DNA of 28,266 bases from Candidatus Scybalocola fimicaballi. Lineage in GTDB: Bacteria > Bacteroidota > Bacteroidia > Bacteroidales > Paludibacteraceae. Below, one piece after another: positions 8,125-14,601 of the stretch; the first letter of the stretch is position 1, and each line of letters opens with the position of its first letter. Location: positions 1 to 28,266 of the forward strand of contig DCIP01000181.1 of assembly GCA_002317115.1 (NCBI GenBank), read 5' to 3'. A program made the translations under genes and the position numbers. The notes under the pieces are model-generated. The model had not been told where the DNA came from. It saw only the letters and a program-made list of their open reading frames with translations, and did no database searches.

Positions 8125-10695
8125 TTATTTTATTATTATGCTGTAGACATTCATTGTGTCTCCCTTAGCGATTGTATGGTTGCCAGCCTTCAACTCCACA
8201 CTCGCAATTCCGTCTGCGTCTGCAGTCACTGTATTGCCATCCACCTTGATCTTTCCGCTTGGAGTATCAGTGACGATGTAAAGCTTCTTGGCTGCTCCGG
8301 TAGTGAATGTTACGGTTGTACTACTCTCCATCTTTATTGCAGTAGTGTAAGTCACGCCATTGTATGTCTTGGCTGTGACGCCGCTCTTTAGGTTGGCGGT
8401 GATGTTGAAGAATCCGCTTTTGTCTGTGGCTCCGTTATCGAAAGTCAATGCCTGATCTGAAGTCAAATCAATGTTCGGATTAGTAGTTGAACCTCCAGTG
8501 TTTCCACCATTCTGGTTTTCGTTTTCGTTAGCATTACCACTGTTGGAATCAACCTTGTTTGTCACCTCCGAATCTTCAATACAGCTTAGAGAAAGTGAAG
8601 TGACTGAGCTCTCCTTGTCCTTTGAACCAGAACCGATGAAGTATGTTCCAGCACCGATGTTGTACGATGATGTTCCACTCAACTGTCCAATCTTAGTGCC
8701 GTCGGCACACATCAAATATGGTCCACCGTATGAGTCGGATCCTGCAGTGATTGTCACCTTACAGCTTCTGTCTATTCTGAATGTGATGCCCTGACCTTTG
8801 AACTTGCCCGATTTATAGCCAGTGAATGTGATGCCAGTGCCGGAAGTTCCCATAGTAGCGTCGTATTTGCAATTGCTCATATCGATTGCTCCATTCACAC
8901 TGTTGATATTCATAGATGTGTTTGCGACCTTCTTCTGTTTCATTACACCAGAGTACATCAAACACTCCTTGCGTGCTGTGACAGCGTCTGTGATATAGCC
9001 TTTTGTCTGCTTCTTCGACGCGTCGTAGTAGAATAGAGTAGCGTCGGTATCAAACTTACTAAAATTGATCTTTCTTGCCTGGAACTGACAGTTGTTAGCT
9101 ACTGCCTCATCTCTTGTCTTTGCCATCACTGCGTCGTTTGTGCCGAAACATGCGTAGTAGATGTCGCCATAACTCTTAGAGACTCCTCCTGAAGTGATTT
9201 CGCAGACGTTCTTGCATCCGTCGAAATAGTTATGCTCTGAGAAACGGTATGAGTTTGCTCGGCAAGACGCAATGTAGCTCAAACTTGCTTCTGGATCAGT
9301 CATGTCTCCAAATACATAATTGTTGTAGAAGTGGAAATTGGCATTTCTAAGCAGTGGCACACGTGAAGCGCAACTCTTCCAGATGTTGTGGTGGAATGTG
9401 ATGTTGTACTGCAACGACGCGTCGCTCGAACCAATTAGGTTTGTCTTGTGTCCGTACTCGAAATAGCAGTAGCTCAATGTGAAATACTGACCACGCTTGA
9501 AATCGCAAGAACCGTCGCCCTCTTTCTTATCGCTCTCTGCAGGATTAGCGCAGTAGCCTTGCTTGAATGAACAGTGGTGAACCCAACATCTCTCAACTGA
9601 CGCACTCAAATCTGAAGTGACTGTCGACGACGCTTGCACTCCCTCCATTCCGATGGCATCTTCTGGATAGTCGTCGAAGAGTAGGTTTCGTGCTTCAAAA
9701 CTCTTTCCGTACTTATTATCAGAACAGATAAAATGGAATCCCCAACCGTAGATCTGGGCGTCGTCGCCAACTCCCTCGATAGTCAAATTCTGAGCGTTCT
9801 TCATTCGAGCCAAGTGTCCGTTATCGCCGACGTTACCACCATTGTCTGTGGAGTTGTAGGCAGTCAATCCTTCCGGACTTGTCACCTTACCGATGAAACG
9901 AATTACAACTGGATGCTCTTTAGTCACAGCGAAGATTCCCTTCTTCGACGCGTCTGCTGTGTAGGTGTTTGAAGCTGAACTTGAATACTGATTGTTGTTC
10001 AAAATCCAACCAATACCTGTTCCTACGCTCTCGTAGCCAGGGATTGTAACCTTGTCTTTGTTCTCCTCAGTGACGTACACCACGATGGCTCCATCCTTAA
10101 GAGTACCGTCGTCTTTGTATGCTCCGACTCCCTCTGTGTAATTGAAGTGAGCATAACCGCTACGGTCGAATGCACCGACTGTCACGATGTCAGTTTCTGA
10201 GGCGTTTCCTTCGATTTCTTTGCCTCCAACTACTGGAACAACCTTAAATTGGTAATCTCCCTTCTTCAAACCCAAAATGTCGGCCCTGAATTGCGAACCA
10301 GACTTCCTGATAAGCTCGGAATCTATCTTCGCGTACTTTCCTCCCATCTCTTTGTAGTAGACGGAATAAGATGACGCTCCAGAAAAGGCATTCCACAAAA
10401 CGAAGCCTGATTCAAACCAACCGTCGGCATAAACGATGTCAATTCCACCTTGCTGAACAGGTGTTTGCTTGATGAAACTGATCTGTGTGGCATTGCCGTT
10501 GAAGCTTCTCTTCTCATCTCCGTTGTTGAACGAGATGCTGAAGTTATTGCTGTTGTTGCTGAAATCAATCGACTCCACTGAAGACGATGAATAGATCTCA
10601 GCCGCACCGTTGTCCATCGTCACCTTCACTTTGTTTTGAGCAAAAGATGGCATGCACATTAGTGCTATCATTGATGGTAAAATAATCTTTTTCAT
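8125..10695 (-). CDS. Secreted multidomain PL1-type pectate lyase (856 aa)
   Basis: This is a secreted pectate lyase that cleaves polygalacturonate by Ca-dependent beta-elimination. The order is: signal peptide (1-19), a short head module (about 23-75), a fibronectin-like domain (about 85-175), a right-handed beta-helix PL1 domain (about 178-580), a beta-rich module (about 600-706), an Asn/Gly-rich linker (714-742) and a C-terminal beta-sandwich-like module (743-856). Catalytic signatures are GDGSCD (393-398, calcium acids), HKTNLIG (416-422, Lys417) and SRVPLLR (444-450, Arg445), followed by FYNNY. No T9SS sorting domain ends the protein (last residues YSIIIK). The gene begins 5 bp after the small sorting-domain gene. 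Its head, fibronectin-like and PL1 domains resemble the 619-residue lyase, so the two are paralogues. Confidence 0.9.
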   Translation of the reverse strand: MKKIILPSMIALMCMPSFAQNKVKVTMDNGAAEIYSSSSVESIDFSNNSNNFSISFNNGDEKRSFNGNATQISFIKQTPVQQGGIDIVYADGWFESGFVLWNAFSGASSYSVYYKEMGGKYAKIDSELIRKSGSQFRADILGLKKGDYQFKVVPVVGGKEIEGNASETDIVTVGAFDRSGYAHFNYTEGVGAYKDDGTLKDGAIVVYVTEENKDKVTIPGYESVGTGIGWILNNNQYSSSASNTYTADASKKGIFAVTKEHPVVIRFIGKVTSPEGLTAYNSTDNGGNVGDNGHLARMKNAQNLTIEGVGDDAQIYGWGFHFICSDNKYGKSFEARNLLFDDYPEDAIGMEGVQASSTVTSDLSASVERCWVHHCSFKQGYCANPAESDKKEGDGSCDFKRGQYFTLSYCYFEYGHKTNLIGSSDASLQYNITFHHNIWKSCASRVPLLRNANFHFYNNYVFGDMTDPEASLSYIASCRANSYRFSEHNYFDGCKNVCEITSGGVSKSYGDIYYACFGTNDAVMAKTRDEAVANNCQFQARKINFSKFDTDATLFYYDASKKQTKGYITDAVTARKECLMYSGVMKQKKVANTSMNINSVNGAIDMSNCKYDATMGTSGTGITFTGYKSGKFKGQGITFRIDRSCKVTITAGSDSYGGPYLMCADGTKIGQLSGTSSYNIGAGTYFIGSGSKDKESSVTSLSLSCIEDSEVTNKVDSNSGNANENENQNGGNTGGSTTNPNIDLTSDQALTFDNGATDKSGFFNITANLKSGVTAKTYNGVTYTTAIKMESSTTVTFTTGAAKKLYIVTDTPSGKIKVDGNTVTADADGIASVELKAGNHTIAKGDTMNVYSIIIK

Positions 10696-10700
10696 ACGCC

Positions 10701-11150
10701 TTACTTCTTAATGAATTTAACGACTTTTCCATCTACGTTTAGTAGATAAACTCCCGATGCCAAATTCGAAATATCGATTCTTGTCTCATTGGATTCTGTT
10801 TTTCCTGTGTAGACGGAAATGCCCGAAACCGACAAGACAGACAATCTCTTTTCTGCCTCAACTCCGGAAAGGATCAACTGATTCTCAACTGTTGAATTGA
10901 TAGCAAACAGTTTGTTCTGAAGTGTAGCCACATCAGTAGGCATACTGAAATTGACCACGATATCATCCATGTCGAATGAAGTCATCGAACCGTCGGAGAA
11001 AGTGACATTGACATTATCTCCATTGATTGTGATCTTTGCAGGAGACGACGCAAGAGCCTCTCCATTTACCATCACCTCTGGATTCGCCATCACAAAATGT
11101 GATGACAATAAACAGAAGCAGGTTATTATTATATTCTGAATGTGTTTCAT
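10701..11150 (-). CDS. Small secreted protein with T9SS type A sorting domain (149 aa)
   Basis: The protein has a signal peptide (1-22) and a head module (about 26-68) containing TFSDGSMTSFDMDDIVVNF. A T9SS type A C-terminal domain (about 80-149) follows, with SVSGISVYTGKT, DISNLASGVYLLNVDGK and the basic end KFIKK. In characterised systems this domain guides cargo through the T9SS and is cleaved as cargo is attached to the cell surface. Here there is almost no cargo between the head and the sorting domain. The gene sits 5 bp before a pectate lyase that lacks a sorting domain, and the same pairing occurs upstream (13111-13578). An anchoring or carrier role for the lyase is a guess; it may simply be a small surface protein. 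Confidence 0.8.
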   Translation of the reverse strand: MKHIQNIIITCFCLLSSHFVMANPEVMVNGEALASSPAKITINGDNVNVTFSDGSMTSFDMDDIVVNFSMPTDVATLQNKLFAINSTVENQLILSGVEAEKRLSVLSVSGISVYTGKTESNETRIDISNLASGVYLLNVDGKVVKFIKK

Positions 11151-11165
11151 AATGTTATATTATTG

Positions 11166-11235
11166 GCCCCCCTTCCCCCTGAAGGGGGAGATTTGTTTTG
11201 CCCTCAACATCCCCCTTTAGGGGGACAGAGGGGGC
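11166..11235. repeat. GC-rich multi-hairpin intergenic element
   Basis: An outer stem GCCCCC (11166-11171) with GGGGGC (11230-11235) encloses two hairpins: CCCCC/GGGGG around TGAA (11175-11188) and CCCCC/GGGGG around TTTA (11211-11224). CCCCCTTTAGGGGG-type elements are common between genes in Bacteroidota (general knowledge). It fills the 88-bp gap between the two pectate lyase cassettes and has no T-run, so it may act as an mRNA-stabilising or partial transcription barrier rather than a true terminator. Confidence 0.75.
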
Positions 11236-11238
11236 TTA

Positions 11239-13098
11239 TTACTCTCCCTGAATACTCTTCATTGAAGTCTTGTAGTTAGTCAACGCAGTCTTCAACGCAG
11301 CGTTTACAGCGTAGCTCTCATCGTCGGCAGTAGTGAATGTCCACTTGAAATCACCACCGTTCTGACGGCCAGCGTAAGCCTTTACATTCTCAACAGCCTG
11401 CTCTGCTGAATCTGGAGTGTATGAGTACATCACAGATGAGTTTGTGTCGAAGTTGTTGTATGTGTTGCCTCCTGAAAGAGACGCTACTGATGCTGGCACT
11501 TTCTCGTTGCGTGATGTTGCCTCGTAGAAGTCGAAATTTGTCTTGCCGTTTATGCCTCGTGTATCAGTTGATCCCTTCAACGCTGATATTGTGTTGTTGT
11601 AAGAGCAGTAAGTGACCTTGCCTTCAAACTTGTTGCCGAACGACTTGATTGTTCCACCTGCCTCTTTGCTGAAAGTGGCGTTGTCTGTTGTGCTCTTGCT
11701 ATCCTCTGCGTAAAGGTCAGAACCCTGCATTGATGTCAACATTGGGAACTTGCATGAGCGGAAATAGTTGTTCTCCGAGAAGACGCTTGAACCAAGTGTT
11801 GATCCGATACCATACTTGGCATTTCCGTCATAATAGTTATTGTAGACGTGGGCTGAATAGTAGCGAACACGTGGGTGACGGCTATCTGAGTGGTCGTACC
11901 AGTTGTGGTGGTATGTGATGTAAAGATCCTCAGTTGTGCCTTCGCTCAAACCAAGAAGATTACATTTTCCGTTATCGTAGAAGTGGTTGTATGAGAATGT
12001 GATGTAAGTCGACTTCTTGCAATCCAACGCACCGTCGCCCTTCACCTGATCCGCATCACTTCCGGCATCACCATAGAAGAAATCACAGTTGTGAACCCAT
12101 GTATATTCGCAAGACTGCTGTAGACCGATATTGTCGCCCTCGCCAGAGTTACAGTTCATTGTACCGATATTGCGAACCTCCACAAGTTTGGCATTCTTGA
12201 TTCTCACACCCCAACCGTTCGCTACAGCGTCCTCGCCGACACCTTCGATTGTCACTCCAAGACTCTTCTGCTTAGTGGCTCCAAGGTCAACCAACACGTC
12301 GCCCTTATCAGTTACGGCAGGATCAGTCACGTTGCCCACAAGACGGATGCAGAGTGGGCGAGCGTCGTAACCCTTCTTATATAGAGTCAAGATATTCTGG
12401 ATTCCCTGAGCCGACGTTGTTGTTCCATTGCTTGAAGTCACGATGTCAGCAGATACCTTATCCTTAGTCTTCTCAGTAACGTAAAGCACGATAGCGTCCT
12501 TCTTCAAAGTGCCGTCCATGTTGTAGGCTCCTGGCACGTTGCCATTTGAGAATGCAAAACCAGAACGGTCGTGAGCCTTAACTGAGACCTTTGAGATAGA
12601 TGGCTTGCAAAGCTCCTTGCCATTAGCGTCTACCGCAACCACGCTTAGATTATAGTCGCCAGCCGCAAGACCAAGGGCGTCAGCACGGAAGAAGTTGCCA
12701 TAGTTGCGGATCAAAGCGTCGTCGATCTGAACATACTGGCTATCAGATGCCTTCTTCACAGAAACCTTATATTTAGATGCTCCAGAGAAAGGAGACCAAG
12801 TAGCGAAACAAGTCTCAAGCCAACCGCCAGTTGTAAGAATCTTGATATCACCCTGAGTAGCCACCTCACCAGGAGTGGTAGGCTCAGAAGGAGTCACCTC
12901 GACTGGATCAGAAGGGATAACTGGAGTGACAGGCTCGATAGATTCTCCAGCCTTAACAAAAACAACACTGTCGACGATATCTGTCGTATATTCGACCACA
13001 CGTCCATCCTTCATGAAGACGTGGAAACTGTCAGCCATTGATGCTGAGAATGCAGAGGCAAGAGCCAAACTGAAAATAATGTGTTTATTAGTATTCAT
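11239..13098 (-). CDS. Secreted PL1-type pectate lyase (619 aa)
   Basis: The protein has a signal peptide (1-22), a head module (24-49, VFMKDGRVVEYTTDIVDSVVF), a Pro/Thr-rich linker (54-80), a fibronectin-like domain (about 84-175) and a beta-helix PL1 domain (about 178-500). A helical tail (about 560-619) follows. Key residues are GDGALD (354-359), DNGKCNLLG (375-383, Lys378) and SRHPRVR (406-412, Arg407), followed by HVYNNYYDG. It should degrade demethylated pectin outside the cell. It is a closer match to the textbook RxPRxR motif than its 856-residue paralogue. It also lacks a T9SS sorting domain (last residues KSIQGE). It starts 12 bp after the 155-residue sorting-domain gene, so it is almost certainly cotranscribed with it. 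Confidence 0.92.
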   Translation of the reverse strand: MNTNKHIIFSLALASAFSASMADSFHVFMKDGRVVEYTTDIVDSVVFVKAGESIEPVTPVIPSDPVEVTPSEPTTPGEVATQGDIKILTTGGWLETCFATWSPFSGASKYKVSVKKASDSQYVQIDDALIRNYGNFFRADALGLAAGDYNLSVVAVDANGKELCKPSISKVSVKAHDRSGFAFSNGNVPGAYNMDGTLKKDAIVLYVTEKTKDKVSADIVTSSNGTTTSAQGIQNILTLYKKGYDARPLCIRLVGNVTDPAVTDKGDVLVDLGATKQKSLGVTIEGVGEDAVANGWGVRIKNAKLVEVRNIGTMNCNSGEGDNIGLQQSCEYTWVHNCDFFYGDAGSDADQVKGDGALDCKKSTYITFSYNHFYDNGKCNLLGLSEGTTEDLYITYHHNWYDHSDSRHPRVRYYSAHVYNNYYDGNAKYGIGSTLGSSVFSENNYFRSCKFPMLTSMQGSDLYAEDSKSTTDNATFSKEAGGTIKSFGNKFEGKVTYCSYNNTISALKGSTDTRGINGKTNFDFYEATSRNEKVPASVASLSGGNTYNNFDTNSSVMYSYTPDSAEQAVENVKAYAGRQNGGDFKWTFTTADDESYAVNAALKTALTNYKTSMKSIQGE

Positions 13099-13110
13099 AG
13101 TGTGAGATTT

Positions 13111-13578
13111 TTACTTTTTAATAAATTTAACAACCTCAGAATTGATTCTGATGAAGTAGATGCCTGATTTATAGTTTGCGACGTCGATGCTCAAAACATC
13201 ACCGTCGGCTTTCATATTAGCGACAGTCATACCGCTCATATTAATGACTGAGATGTTCGCATTTGCAGGAACACCGCTAAGATTGACCGATTCCACAGCC
13301 GGGTTAGGGTAGAGAAGAATGCCTTCGCTTGATGTCTCCTCCACACCAGTCGGTTCCTTTACCTCAACCTCAGTGAAATAGATACGCTGAAGTGAAGAGA
13401 AATCGTAGCTGGTCATACTGCCATCAGTAAAATAAGTATCGACTTTACCATTAGAAAAGACAAGTTTTCTTAATTCATCAGTAGAGTGAGATACACCTTT
13501 GTCTGCAATAAAAGTACCTGCAAACAAAGAGCTACAAAATAGAGTAGCAAGAATTGTAAGTGTAATACGTTTAACCAT
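13111..13578 (-). CDS. Small secreted protein with T9SS type A sorting domain (155 aa)
   Basis: I chose the ATG at 13578 instead of the upstream one at 13638. It gives a clean signal peptide (MVKRITLTILATLFCSSLFA), and a promoter box at 13609-13616 lies downstream of the longer start. The mature protein has a head module (about 35-70, TYFTDGSMTSYDF then IYF) and a type A sorting domain (87-155, YPNPAVESVNL, GMTVA, YKSGIYFIRI, end KFIKK). It is a paralogue of the 149-residue protein: both share DGSMTS in the head and VVKFIKK at the end. It leads the pectinase block, with the 619-residue lyase 12 bp downstream. The function beyond T9SS targeting is not known. Confidence 0.82.
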   Translation of the reverse strand: MVKRITLTILATLFCSSLFAGTFIADKGVSHSTDELRKLVFSNGKVDTYFTDGSMTSYDFSSLQRIYFTEVEVKEPTGVEETSSEGILLYPNPAVESVNLSGVPANANISVINMSGMTVANMKADGDVLSIDVANYKSGIYFIRINSEVVKFIKK

Positions 13579-13608
13579 ACTCGTGTGTTTTTGAAATCCT
13601 TCTGCTTG

Positions 13609-13616
13609 CAAATGTA
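13609..13616 (-). promoter_or_regulatory. Predicted -7 promoter box (TACATTTG) of pectinase block
   Basis: The minus strand reads TACATTTGCA, an exact TAnnTTTG box, giving a leader of about 25 nt to the start at 13578. It also argues against the longer start at 13638. Confidence 0.55.
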
Positions 13617-13848
13617 ATAGCATTAGTAAAGATAGCACGAAAATTCAATACCAAACACAGTAGATGAACATTTTTTTATGGATGCCAAACGTAACAATAT
13701 CAAAATATACTTGTAACATACTGAGTGTATATGCTTGATAAATAATTAGATATGAGTATCATCGTTGCGACGTCGGAATGCTCAAAAACATGGAATTTTT
13801 AGGGGAGTGAACGTAAAATTTCCGGAAATGATTCGGAAAATTAACGAA

Positions 13849-13873
13849 CACGGATTGCACGGATAACACGGAT
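13849..13873. repeat. Three tandem 9-bp units (CACGGAT core) with nearby CACGAATT copies
   Basis: CACGGAT occurs at 13849, 13858 and 13867, exactly 9 bp apart. CACGAATT follows at 13900 and 13921. The wording resembles a dispersed Bacteroidota intergenic repeat (general impression, not searched). No function is apparent. Confidence 0.65.
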
Positions 13874-13981
13874 ATTTGTTGTGGCAAATTGAATTGAAAC
13901 ACGAATTGTCATAAATTGGCCACGAATTTTACAGAAATTGGATAGCTTCCCCCGTCTTGCGTGTGTAGGAAAATCAACGTA

Positions 13982-14090
13982 AAAGTTCGTTTTATGGAAA
14001 GAACTTTTGGTGAAAATTGATAAAGTTCGTTTTATAGAAAGAACTTTTGGTAAAAATTGAGAAAGTTCGTTTTATGGAAAGAACTTTTTG
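13982..14090. repeat. Three 40-bp tandem repeats, each a 7-bp hairpin
   Basis: Units begin at 13982, 14022 and 14062 with a 40-bp period; the third is cut short after its hairpin. Each holds AAAGTTC, a 12-nt loop close to GTTTTATGGAAA, and GAACTTT. The first two differ at only a few positions. They lie about 130 bp before the defence-operon promoter. There are no unique spacers, so this is not a CRISPR array. Tandem operator sites or a small dispersed repeat are both possible. Confidence 0.85.
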
Positions 14091-14215
14091 CAAAGTTTTA
14101 GAAAAATATAAATGAGATAGAAATAATATCCGTTAAAGACGGTAGAGATGAGGAGATTTTTGAGGGGGAATGAGAAAAATATTTAAAATGGTGCCATACA
14201 ACACTTGTAATATTT

Positions 14216-14245
14216 TTGTTTCAAATCATTCATTGACTAATTTTG
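14216..14245 (+). promoter_or_regulatory. Consensus Bacteroidota promoter of the defence operon leader
   Basis: TTG (14216-14218), a 19-bp spacer and TAATTTTG (14238-14245) match the Bacteroidota -33/-7 pattern (TTG and TAnnTTTG) at near-ideal spacing. Transcription should start near 14252, about 350 nt before the helicase ATG. It is the best promoter match I found in the window. Confidence 0.7.
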
Positions 14246-14251
14246 CACCGC

Positions 14252-14545
14252 TTTTTGCGTTATTCCGCTTAAAGTGACATACATATTGAAAGCGTTTACT
14301 TACGCTTGTTCTTGATTTGTTAAACTTCCCATTTATCAAAATCCATTAAGAACGAGAATTAGTAAATGCTCATGCTTTGGTATTGTCAGCCAATGTTGTG
14401 CGTACTCACTTCGTGGGAGCGCACTTCGTTGGCATCATATACCTTTATGCGTGGGTGTTCGACTTAGTTCATCTAAATGGATAAGGCTTGGGAAGGCCGA
14501 ACAAATCTGGATGAACGGTAATAAGTTGATTCCCACGCTTTTTTT
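14252..14545 (+). ncRNA. Candidate structured leader RNA or small RNA ending in an intrinsic terminator
   Basis: Four hairpins are visible in order. The first is AAGCGT/ACGCTT (14290-14307). The second is GTTCTT/AAGAAC (14308-14353). The third is a 45-nt rod at 14389-14433 with stems of 7, 5 and 5 bp (GCCAATG, GTGCG, CTCAC and partners) and a UUC loop. The fourth is a long element at 14449-14538 built from GCGTGGG/CCCACGC, TCGACTTA/TAAGTTGA, GTTCATC/GATGAAC and an inner GGCTT/AGGCC capped by a GGGA (GNRA) loop. Seven T residues follow (14539-14545). The 5' end is inferred from the promoter. It could be a separate small RNA, or a leader that controls read-through into the defence genes. I do not recognise an Rfam family. 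Confidence 0.55.
14449..14545 (+). terminator. Intrinsic terminator upstream of the defence operon
   Basis: A GCGTGGG/CCCACGC closing stem (14449-14455 with 14532-14538) is followed directly by TTTTTTT. It lies between the only clear promoter and the helicase start, so downstream expression needs read-through or antitermination. TTCATC (14468-14473) can pair with GATGAA inside this element (14510-14515) or with a second GATGAA beyond it (14561-14566). Confidence 0.65.
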
Positions 14546-14566
14546 GTTTTAACTAAACCTGATGAA

Positions 14567-14601
14567 GGGAGTCTGTCGGGAAAAGGATAGATAGGACTCC
14601 T
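14567..14601 (+). promoter_or_regulatory. Hairpin abutting the helicase start codon
   Basis: GGGAGTC (14567-14573) pairs with GACTCCT (14595-14601), 7 bp with one G-U, and the ATG at 14602 follows immediately. The loop contains the only purine-rich stretch (AAAAGGA) that might aid ribosome binding. It could limit initiation. Confidence 0.5.

Noticed and set aside
13579..13638. Longer start (13638) for the small sorting-domain gene
   Set aside because: The added 20 residues precede a clean signal peptide, and the promoter box at 13609-13616 lies inside that extension.
13982..14090. CRISPR array
   Set aside because: The repeats are directly adjacent with no unique spacers, there are only three units, and no cas genes are nearby.
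14252..14545. Retron RNA, tmRNA, RNase P RNA or SRP RNA
   Set aside because: There is no reverse transcriptase nearby. I could not find the conserved core sequences of tmRNA, RNase P or SRP RNA in the leader.
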